Shown in pieces: positions 14,669 to 24,827 of a DNA stretch of 64,000 bases. Position 1 is the stretch's first letter. Each line of letters starts with the position of its first letter. This DNA is from Phycisphaerales bacterium (GTDB taxonomy: Bacteria; Planctomycetota; Phycisphaerae; Phycisphaerales; UBA1924). The notes below the pieces were generated by a model that saw only the letters and a list, made by a program, of their open reading frames with translations, did no database searches and was not told where the DNA came from. The stretch is taken from the NCBI GenBank assembly GCA_023382935.1, contig JAHDXL010000003.1, forward strand, positions 303,559 to 367,558. Direction: 5' to 3'. Both the position numbers and the translations under genes were made by a program.

Positions 14669-17600
14669 TTATGGGCAGCCGGCCGAGAACAGTTGCAGGA
14701 ACAACTGGACGTCGAAGAAGTTGAAGATCCCGTCGTTGGTCAGGTCGGCGGCGGGGTTCTGGGCCGAGAAGGCGGCCAGGAAGGCTTGGACGTCGAAGAA
14801 GTCGAGCACCCCGTCGTTGTTGAAGTCGGGCGTGCAGTCCTCGATCGGGACGATCCCGATGAACTCGATGTCATCGATGTTCCAGCCGGGATACGTCACC
14901 GACGAGTCGGTGGTGCCCATGACCCAGCGGACGCGGACGGCACTCTGCCCGTCGGCGATGCTGGAGATGTCATAAGTGACCTGCTCCCACGCAGTGGGGC
15001 TTACGCTCCCGCCGGTGTGGTCCCAGATGACCGTCCAGTTTACCCCGTTGGTGCTCACCTCAACCGAGGCGTGGTCCCAGGTGGAACTCTCGATGGCCAG
15101 CCACTTCTGGAAGCGCAAGGACACGTCGGTGGCCTGCGAGAAGTCGAGCGGGCCGGTGGTCAGATACTGGCGGGTCAGGTTGTCCGGATAGTCGCCGGCC
15201 AGGTTGTAGCCATAAACGTTGGTCCCGGTGAAGCCCGAGTTGGGGTCGAAGTTGTGCGAGCCGCCGCCCGTGGGCTGTCCAAAGGCCCACTGCCCGGTGG
15301 TCGCCCAGCCGGGGTTGGTGTTGTCGACGAGGAAGGCGTAGATGACTTGAGGCCCGCCGACCGTGACGTTCACGGTGCCGGTGTTGGACTGGCCGCCGTC
15401 CGGAGGCGTGCCGCCGTCGTGGGCGTAGTAGGTGAAGGAGTCAGGCCCCTGGTAGTTGTGCTGCGGCGAGTAGTCCACGGTGTCGCCCGCGAGCAGGAAG
15501 GGCACCGCGTTGATCGGGGCGTTGGTCACCCCGTCGCGGATGGTGCCGTGGGCCGGCAGCGAGGCGACATAGAGGTTGAGCGTGCCGCCCGGGAGGCCGT
15601 CATCGGTGGCATTGAGCGTGACCTCAACCATGGCGTTGACGGGGGTCTGGACGGCCACATCACCGGCGCTGGGCGGGCGCGGGCCGCACCCGGCCGTGCT
15701 CGACAGGTCGGAGGGGAAGAAGTCGGGGTCGAGTCCGCCGCCGTTGGACAGACCGGCGATCCCGTCCAGGGACGCCATGCCGGCGTAACTGATGCGGATG
15801 CGCCCGTCGAAGAACATTTCGATCTGGAAGGTATTGCTGTTGGAGGTGCTGTATTCGGGCACGCCCAGCCAGGTGACGGCCATGCGGTCGGACAACTGCT
15901 TCCAACTCACCGATCCGCCGGTGCTGGGGTTGAGGTCATCAAACCAACCGCTGATGCGCTGGCGCGAGAAGTGGGCGTCGAGCGACTCGGAGTAGGTGCT
16001 GTCGCCGGAGCCGAAGGTGATGTACCCGTTGGAGCCGACGAAGAACGAGGTAAACAACTGCTCATACAACTGCACCGAGTTGCCGCCGGCGATGGTGACC
16101 TGGGCGCTCGAGTCGTCGCTCAGCGTCAGCGTGGTGCCGCCGGCCGGGTTGGTGGGCAGGGCGCCGCCGGGCAGAGGCTCGGCGCAGGAGACGTAGAAGT
16201 CGACCGCGCTGGCGTTGGGATAGAAGGTGACGCTCAGCCCGTTCAGGTCGCTGCCCGAGGTGAACTGCTGGGTGAAGAAGTCGGGCACCTCGGGAGTGGT
16301 GAACGTGTAGGCGTTGCCATTGTTGTCGTCGTAGGAGTTGTTTCCCGCGATGTCAGTCATTTCGACCGCGTAGTAGTAGGTCTCATTGTCATTCAGCCCG
16401 CCGATGGACAGCGAGTGCCCGGTCAGGTTCTGCACCGTGGACACGCTGTTGGTCATGCTGCCGGGGCTGGTGCCGTACCAGACGGTCACGGCCGCCGGCT
16501 CGTTGACCGTCACGCTCACCACGGCGCTGCGCGGCTCGACCTGTGGCGTGCTGGTGGCCACGAGCACCGGAGGCGTGCAGTCGATGACCAGCGAGGCCTC
16601 GACCTGCACGTTGCTGTGCCCGTTGCCGTCGTCCGCGTCGACATAGGTGACGGTCACCGTGTCGCCTTCGTTGACGAGCAGGACGCCGGGGGAGTTGACC
16701 GTGCTCACCGGGATGGATCCGTGGAACACCGAGACTTCCGCCCCGATCTCGGTGACGGTGACGAACTCGCCGCCGGGTTCAGAATCGCTGGTGACCAGCA
16801 CCACCGTGCTGTCGATGACGTTGTCGTCGAGGTTGAGATCGCAGTCGATCACGTCGATGCCGACCACCGCGTCGCAGCCCAGGCGCGTGCCGTTGAGCCC
16901 GACAATGCCCGCCGAAGAGCAGGTGAACATCTGATTCGTGCATGCGGCGCCGACGATCTGCGTCGGACCCTGCGCGATGTTGTAGCCGGTGACTTCGATG
17001 CGATACGCGCCGGCAGCCGGAGCGAAGACCGTCACCTGCTCGGTGTTGTTGATCCGGTCCGGAGCGGTCCGCACCGCCGGAGCCGACGGGTTGGTCGGAT
17101 TGAGCGTCCAGGGCAGGTACACCGTGCCGTCAGGCCCGATGACGCGCACGTCCACGTCGTTGATCAGCGCGTTGGTGGTCATCGGCGTCGCGGGCGGATC
17201 GTCCCACGAAATGGTGACCTGGAACGTGGTCTGCCCGGGTTGAACCACCGCCGTGTAGAACTGCGTCTGCCCCTGTGCCACCGGGAACTCGAGCACGCGG
17301 TTCTCGAGGACGGTGTCCACCGCGGGCTGCGCACGCACCGAGCCGTAGCCCGATTGGTAATCCGGTCCGACGTTGAGAATGTCCACCGCCGAGTTGGCCA
17401 GAATGGCCTTCAGCGTAGCGTTGCGCATGTCCGGCGATCCCGGATTGGACAGACGCCACTGTTCGAGGATGAGCGCACACACGCCGGTGACAGCCGGGCT
17501 GGCCATCGATGTACCGCACATGGTCGTGTACCCAGTCGCCGAGGTCGTGCACGAAGTCACGCCCTGGTCCTCGTTGCTCTGGCACCCGGGCCCGGAGATG

Positions 17601-19021
17601 TCTGGGCGCAGGCGCCCGTCGTCGGTCGGACCCCAACTTGAGAAACTCGTCATCGAGTCGTCGTTGGAGTTGAGCGCGCCGACGGAGATCTGGTTCTTGG
17701 CGGCCTGCGGGGGCGCGATCGAGTAGTAATCGCCGTAGCCCTCGATGTCGCAGCGCGAGCCCTGCCGCTCGTTGCCGGCGGCCCAGACCTGACGGAAAGG
17801 CGCCCCGAACGAGCCGCGCACGCCCGCGTCGATCAACTGCGACATCAGTCCGTAGTCGCCTTGCCACGAGCAGGTGTACCCGTTCGATTCCACGTTGGAG
17901 CCGATCGAGTTGTTGGAGATGGTGGCCCCGTGGGTGTTGATGGCCTGGTTGTAGTCGGCTTCGTAGTCGCCGGGGTCGGTGTAGAGGAAGCCGGGCTGCA
18001 GCCCGCCGGGAACATCGAACTCGTAGGAAATGATGTGCACACCGGGCGCCATGCCGCGGTTGGTACCGCCGGAGGCCACGCCCGTGCCGCCGATCGTGCC
18101 CGCCACATGCGTCGCGTGCGCAATGGCGCCGGCGCCGTCGCCCTGGGTCACGCGACCGGCCAGATCGTTGTGCGGATACACGCCGCCCGCGTCATACACC
18201 AGCACGCGCACGCCAGAGCCGTCCAGCCCGTAGGGCGGGTCGTTCACCGCCTGCACCCCCAGCAACTGACGCGCCGACGCATTGGTCGTGCTGAACCTGG
18301 GCAGCGGGGGCTCGATCCACAGTACGACATCCTCGGCCGCCAGCGCCTCGATGGCGCCGCGCGAGATGTGCACCACCAGCGAGTTGACCGACTCCACCAG
18401 CGAAATCACCTCGCCGCCGTGGCGCGTCACCGCGTCAAAACCGGCGCCCAGCACATCGACGTCATCGTGGAACGATACGTAGGCGGCCACCATTGGATTG
18501 GACGCCACCTTCTCCACTTCCTGTTCCGTCATGCCCTGCGAAATAGCCTTCTGACGCAGTTGCTCGACCGACTCGACGATCGCCCACTCGGCCGTCAGAC
18601 CGGCGTTGAGATCGGGATGCAGTTTGCGACGGACCGTCAGTTCCTCGATGTTGCCGATCAGGCCCTCCGACGCGGCCGCCCGCGCGTTGACGCTGGGCTG
18701 AATCGCGACCAGGTAGGCCGTTCCGCCCAGCGACCGGAGCGGAGTGATTCCCAGCGATGCCAAGCGATCGCGCTCCTCCTGCGTCGTGGGACGGGTCAGT
18801 TGCATCACCGCGTGACGCACGCCCTGTGCATCGGTCAGATCACGAATGACACGCTCGACCTGCCGGGCCCCAAGGCGCATGGCCTGTGGCTGCGGGTCGG
18901 TGCGCCAGGAAACCTGAGCGTTGGCGAGCGGGGCGCACGCCATCGCCAGTCCGCACCCCAGCACGAGCGCGGAAATGTTGGACTTCCTCTGCCGGAAGCC
19001 CGCGGCACGCGATGTACTCAT
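14669..19021 (-). CDS. Giant secreted S8 subtilase with multidomain C-terminus and dockerin-like tail
   Basis: 1450 residues. A signal peptide (about 1-34, LGCGLAMACAPLANAQ) is followed by an inhibitor-like propeptide (about 40-200). The subtilase domain has Asp (VRVLVYDAGGVYPHND), His (AIAHATHVAGTIGG), oxyanion Asn (WAAGNERQ) and Ser (CGTSMASPAVTGVCA). Beyond it come a proprotein-convertase-type beta domain (VTISWDDPPATP), fibronectin-like segments with RSAVVSVTVNEPAAVTVW, a nidogen-like domain (GSNGYITFGSG, MAVTWLGVPEY), a cadherin-like domain (DSFTYYAHDGGTP), a jelly-roll domain and two EF loops (DFNNDGVLDFFDVQ, DLTNDGIFNFFDVQ). The start at ATG 19021 has AGAGG 7 bases upstream. A strong terminator follows the gene. 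Confidence 0.88.
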   Translation of the reverse strand: MSTSRAAGFRQRKSNISALVLGCGLAMACAPLANAQVSWRTDPQPQAMRLGARQVERVIRDLTDAQGVRHAVMQLTRPTTQEERDRLASLGITPLRSLGGTAYLVAIQPSVNARAAASEGLIGNIEELTVRRKLHPDLNAGLTAEWAIVESVEQLRQKAISQGMTEQEVEKVASNPMVAAYVSFHDDVDVLGAGFDAVTRHGGEVISLVESVNSLVVHISRGAIEALAAEDVVLWIEPPLPRFSTTNASARQLLGVQAVNDPPYGLDGSGVRVLVYDAGGVYPHNDLAGRVTQGDGAGAIAHATHVAGTIGGTGVASGGTNRGMAPGVHIISYEFDVPGGLQPGFLYTDPGDYEADYNQAINTHGATISNNSIGSNVESNGYTCSWQGDYGLMSQLIDAGVRGSFGAPFRQVWAAGNERQGSRCDIEGYGDYYSIAPPQAAKNQISVGALNSNDDSMTSFSSWGPTDDGRLRPDISGPGCQSNEDQGVTSCTTSATGYTTMCGTSMASPAVTGVCALILEQWRLSNPGSPDMRNATLKAILANSAVDILNVGPDYQSGYGSVRAQPAVDTVLENRVLEFPVAQGQTQFYTAVVQPGQTTFQVTISWDDPPATPMTTNALINDVDVRVIGPDGTVYLPWTLNPTNPSAPAVRTAPDRINNTEQVTVFAPAAGAYRIEVTGYNIAQGPTQIVGAACTNQMFTCSSAGIVGLNGTRLGCDAVVGIDVIDCDLNLDDNVIDSTVVLVTSDSEPGGEFVTVTEIGAEVSVFHGSIPVSTVNSPGVLLVNEGDTVTVTYVDADDGNGHSNVQVEASLVIDCTPPVLVATSTPQVEPRSAVVSVTVNEPAAVTVWYGTSPGSMTNSVSTVQNLTGHSLSIGGLNDNETYYYAVEMTDIAGNNSYDDNNGNAYTFTTPEVPDFFTQQFTSGSDLNGLSVTFYPNASAVDFYVSCAEPLPGGALPTNPAGGTTLTLSDDSSAQVTIAGGNSVQLYEQLFTSFFVGSNGYITFGSGDSTYSESLDAHFSRQRISGWFDDLNPSTGGSVSWKQLSDRMAVTWLGVPEYSTSNSNTFQIEMFFDGRIRISYAGMASLDGIAGLSNGGGLDPDFFPSDLSSTAGCGPRPPSAGDVAVQTPVNAMVEVTLNATDDGLPGGTLNLYVASLPAHGTIRDGVTNAPINAVPFLLAGDTVDYSPQHNYQGPDSFTYYAHDGGTPPDGGQSNTGTVNVTVGGPQVIYAFLVDNTNPGWATTGQWAFGQPTGGGSHNFDPNSGFTGTNVYGYNLAGDYPDNLTRQYLTTGPLDFSQATDVSLRFQKWLAIESSTWDHASVEVSTNGVNWTVIWDHTGGSVSPTAWEQVTYDISSIADGQSAVRVRWVMGTTDSSVTYPGWNIDDIEFIGIVPIEDCTPDFNNDGVLDFFDVQAFLAAFSAQNPAADLTNDGIFNFFDVQLFLQLFSAGCP

Positions 19022-19102
19022 TGAGAATCCTCTCAATCCGACGGTTATAAGACCATGCCGACCCCCCACTGAGGTCGTGCATGCTCTGATGCTCGCGAAA
19101 AC

Positions 19103-19148
19103 TGACTTCCATGTCAAGAGGCATGAGCCGGTGGAAAGTAGGAAGTCA
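19103..19148 (-). promoter_or_regulatory. Inverted repeat with TTGACA box upstream of the large subtilase
   Basis: TGACTTCC at 19103-19110 and GGAAGTCA at 19141-19148 are exact inverted copies separated by 30 bases. A - strand TTGACA, the sigma-70 -35 consensus, starts inside the repeat at about 19112-19117. The corresponding -10 is poor. It could be an operator flanking a promoter for the subtilase, or a terminator stem after radA. Confidence 0.3.
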
Positions 19149-19151
19149 CAC

Positions 19152-20522
19152 TCACCCCAGGTGCTCCATCGCTTCCTGAACCGATCGCACCACCAGCGGT
19201 TCGACACCCTTGGTCCGTTGCGGAAGTACGATCGGGGGCACGAGCACGCGACCAAACCCCAGTCGCGCGGCCTCCATGAGCCGCTGCTCCATCTGCGTCA
19301 CGCCCCCAAGCCGCCCGGATAGCCCAACTTCACCAATGGCGCAAACGCCTGATTCCAGCGACTTGCGCCGCTCGGCCCCCGCCACCGCCAGCAGCAACGC
19401 CAAGTCCGACGCTGGCTCCACCACGCGCATCCCACCGACGACCTGTGCAAAAATGTCGCGATCGGCCAGCCGAAGCCCTGCGTGCTGCTCCAGCACCGCG
19501 ATGATCATCGCCAACCGATTGGCGTCCAGGCCTGAACTCTTGCGCTTGGCCGCCCCGAGAAAACCAGTCGCGGTCAACGCCTGAATCTCGGCCAGCAAGC
19601 AGCGCGACCCGTGAATGACCGGGCAGATCACCGAGCCGGGGCACGCCTCGCCCTGCCCCACTTCCGGGACGCTCGACCGTTCGCGAAGCCCGTGTCCGGT
19701 CATCTCGAAAATGCCCAATTCCAGTGTGGCGCCAAACCGGTTCTTCACGGCCCGCACCAGGCGGGCCGCGTGCATCCGCTCGCCCTCGAAGTAAATCACC
19801 GCATCGACCAGGTGTTCGAGCAGGCGCGGACCGGCCAGTTGTCCATCCTTTGTGACATGTCCGACGAGGACCACCGACATGCTGGTGCTCTTGGCCAGCA
19901 TCACCAGTTCCGACCCGCACCGGCGCATCTGCGACACGCTGCCCGGCGAACCATCGACCGACGGCGCGAAGATCATCTGCACAGAGTCAACCAGCAGCAC
20001 GCGCGGACGGATCTTGCGCGCCTGCTCGGCGATGCGCTGGAGATTGGTCTCGGCCAGCAGGAAGAGTTCGGGCGGCAACCCCAGTTCCAGGCGTTCGGCG
20101 CGGAGGCGGATCTGCTCGGCCGACTCTTCACTTGAGACGTAAAGCACGCGCGCGCCCCGCCGCGCCCACGCGCCGGCCGCCTGCAGCAGCAGCGTCGACT
20201 TGCCCACCCCCGGCTCGCCCCCGACCAGCAGCACCGAGCCGGGCACGATGCCGGCCGTTCCATCGGGCGAGATGCCCAGCACGCGATCAAACTCGGCCAG
20301 CCCGGTGGGCAGGCGCGCCACCGAAGGCTCGGCGCCCACCTCCACGATGGAACGGGCCTCCGGAGCGGCGATGGACCAGTCGGCGCCGACCGCGTCGGGC
20401 GGGCCTGCCGAGCGGGATTCCTCCAGTGCATCCCATGCTCCGCAATCGGGGCAACGCCCCAGCCAGCGCGGAAAACTCGATCCGCACGTCCGACAGGTGA
20501 AGTTCGTTCTGGCCCTGGGCAC
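19152..20522 (-). CDS. radA: DNA repair protein RadA
   Basis: 456 residues, the normal RadA length from a GTG start at 20522. It promotes branch migration of recombination intermediates. It has an N-terminal zinc finger (CRTCG and CPDCG), a Walker A motif (GGEPGVGKST), the RadA-specific KNRFG motif and the C-terminal Lon-like domain with a GEVGLSGRL segment. The frame is open upstream to 20882, but that lead is antisense to the AsmA-like gene and shows no similarity. It is divergent from the AsmA-like gene with about 30 bases between the starts. Confidence 0.95.
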   Translation of the reverse strand: MPRARTNFTCRTCGSSFPRWLGRCPDCGAWDALEESRSAGPPDAVGADWSIAAPEARSIVEVGAEPSVARLPTGLAEFDRVLGISPDGTAGIVPGSVLLVGGEPGVGKSTLLLQAAGAWARRGARVLYVSSEESAEQIRLRAERLELGLPPELFLLAETNLQRIAEQARKIRPRVLLVDSVQMIFAPSVDGSPGSVSQMRRCGSELVMLAKSTSMSVVLVGHVTKDGQLAGPRLLEHLVDAVIYFEGERMHAARLVRAVKNRFGATLELGIFEMTGHGLRERSSVPEVGQGEACPGSVICPVIHGSRCLLAEIQALTATGFLGAAKRKSSGLDANRLAMIIAVLEQHAGLRLADRDIFAQVVGGMRVVEPASDLALLLAVAGAERRKSLESGVCAIGEVGLSGRLGGVTQMEQRLMEAARLGFGRVLVPPIVLPQRTKGVEPLVVRSVQEAMEHLG

Positions 20523-20552
20523 AATGCGAGGATACCCGCTCCGCCTGCTACC

Positions 20553-23500
20553 ATGCGTTCCCGGGCTGTTTCCCTGTTTATGGACTCCAAACCCGCCCAA
20601 GCACAAATTGGCGCTCCGCGTTGGCGCCGCCGCGCCCGCAGGACGGCGTTCATTCTCATTCTGCTGCTGGGGCTGCTGGTGATCGGCGTGTTTTTCGCAA
20701 CGCGCGGCCCTCTCGCCCGCCAAGTGGTTCTCGCCCGTCTGCAAGCCATGGTGGACGGCGATGTGTCCATCGGCTCGGCGTCCCTTTCGTTCGACGGCAC
20801 TGTTCATGTGCGCGACATCCGGCTGGGCGCTCGCAGCATACCCGGACCCGCCGGCGAAGTGCTGCACGCAGACTCGGCTCATCTCGCGTTGGCCGGGCTG
20901 TGGTCCGGAGCAATCGCCATTCGCGATGTCCGCGTTGAGAATCCGGTGGTTCGGGTCAGCCAGGACACCGATACGGGGGAACTGAATCTCACGGCTCTAA
21001 AGTTCCGCTCCACTGGAGGCCGGGCAGGCGCGCTGCCCGGCATCACGGCCACCGGTGGGGTGATCGAACTGGGAGAGCACTTCGGAGCGGACTACCAGGT
21101 ACTCCGACGCCTGCCTGTGCGCGGTGTGCTGACGCCCGGGCAACAAAGCGATTCCTACGTGTTCGAGATCACGCACTCCGGGCCGGGTGGCGAAGCGGCC
21201 AGACTGACCGGCTCGATCACTGATACCGAACTGGACATCGTGGTCTCGGAGATGGACCTGGCGGCCTGGCCGAACAGCGCCGTGCCCTCACGCTATCGCG
21301 ACCTGCACCGCTCGCTCGATCTGAAAGGGAGAATCCAGCCGACGCGCATCCGCGTGCCACGCGAAGGCCCGCTGGAACTGGCGGTCCGCCTCGAGGGCGT
21401 GGAACTCGACCTGCCGCTGGACCAGACGCCCGTGGCCCGCGGGCACATGACCGGCGTGATCGGCGTGCTGCTGGTCAGCGCCGACGGTGTCACCGCCGAA
21501 CTGGCGGGCAATCTCGACGGCGTTCCGGCCCAGGCCTCCCTGGTCGCCCCGACACTCGACGCCGACACCCCTTTCCGCGCCGAAGTTCACGTCGACCGCA
21601 TCCGGCTCAACGAAAACCTGCACCGGCTGAGTTATCTCCCCGAGTACGTTCGCGAGAAACTCGCGACTTTTTCCAATCCCACCGCCGAACTCGAACTTGA
21701 CCTGGTGCTTCAGCGAAGCACCGGCTCAGGAGAGGTCGAGGCGAGCGGACAGTTCCGCCTCTTTGACGGCGTGGCATCGTTCGTGGATTTCCCCTACGAG
21801 TTCCGCAACATGAGCGGCGTCTTCGTGCTCGAACGCGACCGCCTGGAGTTCTACGACATCATCGGCACGGCCGAGAGTGGCGCGAAGTTGACCGCGTCGG
21901 GGTGGGTGGCCCCGCTCAACGATGCGGCCGAGGCGAGCATCAAGGTGCATGTGACCGACGTGCCGCTCGATGACCGGCTGCGCTCAGGATTCCGCGAGCA
22001 TGATCGCGCTCTCTACGACGCCCTGCTCGATCGCGAGTCGTACCGGCAACTGGTCGAACGTCACCTGATCGCCGAGCCGGCGCAGAAGCGCCAGTGGCAG
22101 CGCGAGCGCAACCAGTTGCGGGCTGCCATCCGCGCCGATCAGGTCAGTGACGACGATGAAGCGGCCGCCGAACTGGCCCGCCTGGACGCGCTGGCCAGCC
22201 TGCACGAGTTTGCCATGGGCGGCGCCGGCACGGTGGACATCAGCGTGTATCGCTATCCGGGGCACGAGAGCAGGTGGGACACGGAGATCCTTGTGCACCT
22301 GCCCACCGTGGGGCTGCTCACCGAGCACTTTCCGATGCCGATTCTTGCCGAAGAACTGACTCTGCGCGTCTTCAATGGACTGGCACGGGTGACGGGAGGC
22401 ACGTTCCGCGGACTGCAGGGCGGTACGGCGCGGGTGCAGGCCGCCGCCTTTCTCGATGAACCTGATCGACTCCCGCAGGTACACATCCAAGCGATCGACG
22501 TCCCGGTCACGCCGCTGCTGATTCATGCCATTCCTGGGCCGCGTGATGAACAGGCCGACGACACCATGCACGCCCGCGCCCTGCTTACGCGCCTCGGTCT
22601 GCACGGCTCGGTGAACTGCGAGGCACGCATCGGGCTCGACAACGAACCGGCTTTTGCCATCGACGTGACGCCCAACTCCATGTCCGCACGGCCCGGGGCG
22701 TTCTCCATGCCGGATTCCTTCGTCGCCGACGGTCTTGAACTGCGCGACATCTCCGGGTTGATCGCCGTGCGACCGGGCGATCTGCGCATGAGCCTGTCCG
22801 CCCAACTTCCCGGCGCCGAGTCGACCGGCGCCGTTCGGCTCGAAGTGGGCGCCGGCTTCGGCGACCGAATGGGCCAGGGCGTCGAGGTGCATGAACTGGA
22901 CCTTCGCCTGACCGACCTCGACGCCTCCACTCCCATCGAGCAACTGGTGGCGGTCATCAGTCCGCCCGCGGCCGCCCAGATCGCACCGCTGCGCCAACGC
23001 TACCAGCCTGCGGGCCTGCTCGACGCCCACTTGGGCTATCGACCCGCCCAAGATGAACGCGCGAGCCTGAGCATTGATCTGACCAACTTCCGCCGTCCAT
23101 CGCTCGCACTCTTCGATGGGCGACTGGCGATCGACAGCCCGAAGGGCCGCATCCGCATCGAACGCGGCGAGCATCTCGGCGCCCGCTTTGAAGGCTTCGC
23201 CGGCGCGGCCACCTACGAGTCCGAACCGCTGGGTGACCTGCGCATCGACGGCACGCTGACGCTGACCGACCAGGGCGCCGCCGGAAGCACCGAGATTTCG
23301 CTCACCGACGCCCGCTTCGAGTCGAGCATCATCGACAGGTTGCTGGCGGAGCGAGCCCCGGCGCTGGCCGATGTTTACCGCGACTCCCACCCGGTCGGGC
23401 ACTTCGATCTGTTTTCCATCGTCGAACTCTCCGGCCAGGGCGAGGTGGAGCCGGTTTCCATCGTCATCTCTCCGCGCACGCTTTCATTCACCCGGCGCGG

Positions 23501-24827
23501 GGAACGTCTTGCATTCGAGGAGGCTGGGGGCCAGATCCGCCTCGACCGGCGCCTCGGCCTCGTGGACCAACTCGCCCTGGTTTCGCCGGACTTGGAGATC
23601 CGCGCGCACGGACGGTTCTCGGTGGAAAGTCCGGAGCATCTTGACATCGACGTGGCTTTCGAGGTTGGCGCCGCTTCGCTGCATGCCCGCGCTCGCTCGC
23701 TTCTGCCGGAGAAACTCGACGCCACCTTGGAGGGGCTGAAGATCGCGGTCGATGGGCCTGTGGCCTTGGAAGAGGGTCACCTGCTGATCGCCCATCGCTC
23801 CACCGGCGATCAGGTGGACGCGCTGGGGCGTGTGCGTGTGCGTCGCGGGCGTGCCTCCGTGGGCGTCGAACTTGACCAGGTCGATGCCTCGTTCGAGTTC
23901 GCAGCACACGTGCATCCGACGCTCCAGACCCCGCAGTTCCAGTTGGTTCTGCGTGCCGACTCCATGCGTGCGTCGGAGATCTGGCTCTCCGACGCACGGT
24001 GTGAGATCAGGTCCATTGACGGGAACGCCATTCAGATCGGTCCATTCGGCGCTACAGCGCACAATGGCCGCGTCGCTGGTTCGGCGCTGGTATGGTCCGA
24101 TGTGGGCGACGAACGCCCGCGTTTCGACCTTCGGATCCTGACCAGCGGCGTGCGCTTCGCCCCGATCCTCGCGGACCTCGCGCTGGACACGCAGGCACCT
24201 GACCCGGAAGAAACGGCCGACGACTCGCGCGGCGTCGTGGACTCCCAGTTCACCGCCTACGGCATCGTCGGAGGACCTCGGCGCGGCATGGGGCAGGTTC
24301 AGGTCAGCGAAGGGCGCGTGCTGCGCCTGCCCCTGCTGCTCCCGCTCATCGAGGTCAGCAACCTGCGACTGCCCCGGGGCGAGAAGCTCGATCTGGCCGT
24401 CGCCCAGTTCTACCTGCGCGACAACTTGGTGAGTTTCGAGTCGCTCAGCGTGCTGTCCAGGTCGATCGAACTGATCGGCTATGGCACCATGGACCTGCCC
24501 GACCTGGCGCTCGACCTGCGCATCAACAGCCGTTCCGTCCGCCGCGTCCCGTTGCTTTCGCCGATGCTTGAGAACGTCCGCGACGAACTGCTGACCACGC
24601 GCGTCAGAGGCACCTTGAGCAACCCCGATATCTCCAGCGAGCAGTTCGTCGGCACGCGCCGGGCGCTGTCTTCGCTGTTCGGACAGGAGTCAAGCGAACA
24701 GGACCGCCTCCTCCAGGACATCAAGCAGCGGGCCATGCAGTATCGTGAACGATTCCGACTCTCCACCTCGGCCGTGCAGCGCGTCGTCGATGCGCTGCCA
24801 GATGGGCCGACCGATGAACAGCCATGA
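20553..24827 (+). CDS. AsmA-like intermembrane transport protein, giant
   Basis: 1424 residues from ATG 20553, or 1415 from ATG 20580 (MDSKPAQ); neither has a convincing ribosome site. One N-terminal transmembrane helix (FILILLLGLLVIGVFF, about 33-48) anchors a very long periplasmic repeat-type beta structure. The AsmA-like C-terminal part is recognisable (LLPLIEVSNLRLPRGEK, FESLSVLSRSIELIGYGTMDL, RVRGTLSNPDISSEQF). Proteins of this class (AsmA, TamB, YhdP) bridge inner and outer membranes and are implicated in phospholipid transport or outer-membrane assembly. It ends in a 4-base ATGA overlap with a LOG-family gene, suggesting co-translation. Confidence 0.8.
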   Translation: MRSRAVSLFMDSKPAQAQIGAPRWRRRARRTAFILILLLGLLVIGVFFATRGPLARQVVLARLQAMVDGDVSIGSASLSFDGTVHVRDIRLGARSIPGPAGEVLHADSAHLALAGLWSGAIAIRDVRVENPVVRVSQDTDTGELNLTALKFRSTGGRAGALPGITATGGVIELGEHFGADYQVLRRLPVRGVLTPGQQSDSYVFEITHSGPGGEAARLTGSITDTELDIVVSEMDLAAWPNSAVPSRYRDLHRSLDLKGRIQPTRIRVPREGPLELAVRLEGVELDLPLDQTPVARGHMTGVIGVLLVSADGVTAELAGNLDGVPAQASLVAPTLDADTPFRAEVHVDRIRLNENLHRLSYLPEYVREKLATFSNPTAELELDLVLQRSTGSGEVEASGQFRLFDGVASFVDFPYEFRNMSGVFVLERDRLEFYDIIGTAESGAKLTASGWVAPLNDAAEASIKVHVTDVPLDDRLRSGFREHDRALYDALLDRESYRQLVERHLIAEPAQKRQWQRERNQLRAAIRADQVSDDDEAAAELARLDALASLHEFAMGGAGTVDISVYRYPGHESRWDTEILVHLPTVGLLTEHFPMPILAEELTLRVFNGLARVTGGTFRGLQGGTARVQAAAFLDEPDRLPQVHIQAIDVPVTPLLIHAIPGPRDEQADDTMHARALLTRLGLHGSVNCEARIGLDNEPAFAIDVTPNSMSARPGAFSMPDSFVADGLELRDISGLIAVRPGDLRMSLSAQLPGAESTGAVRLEVGAGFGDRMGQGVEVHELDLRLTDLDASTPIEQLVAVISPPAAAQIAPLRQRYQPAGLLDAHLGYRPAQDERASLSIDLTNFRRPSLALFDGRLAIDSPKGRIRIERGEHLGARFEGFAGAATYESEPLGDLRIDGTLTLTDQGAAGSTEISLTDARFESSIIDRLLAERAPALADVYRDSHPVGHFDLFSIVELSGQGEVEPVSIVISPRTLSFTRRGERLAFEEAGGQIRLDRRLGLVDQLALVSPDLEIRAHGRFSVESPEHLDIDVAFEVGAASLHARARSLLPEKLDATLEGLKIAVDGPVALEEGHLLIAHRSTGDQVDALGRVRVRRGRASVGVELDQVDASFEFAAHVHPTLQTPQFQLVLRADSMRASEIWLSDARCEIRSIDGNAIQIGPFGATAHNGRVAGSALVWSDVGDERPRFDLRILTSGVRFAPILADLALDTQAPDPEETADDSRGVVDSQFTAYGIVGGPRRGMGQVQVSEGRVLRLPLLLPLIEVSNLRLPRGEKLDLAVAQFYLRDNLVSFESLSVLSRSIELIGYGTMDLPDLALDLRINSRSVRRVPLLSPMLENVRDELLTTRVRGTLSNPDISSEQFVGTRRALSSLFGQESSEQDRLLQDIKQRAMQYRERFRLSTSAVQRVVDALPDGPTDEQP

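Noticed and set aside
14624-17641. 1005-codon open frame on the + strand
   Set aside because: Fully antisense to the large subtilase, whose protein has clear motifs and a terminator; this frame is Val/Gly/His/Arg-rich noise.
20523-20882. N-terminal extension of RadA
   Set aside because: Antisense to the AsmA-like gene; RadA length and zinc finger are complete from the GTG at 20522.
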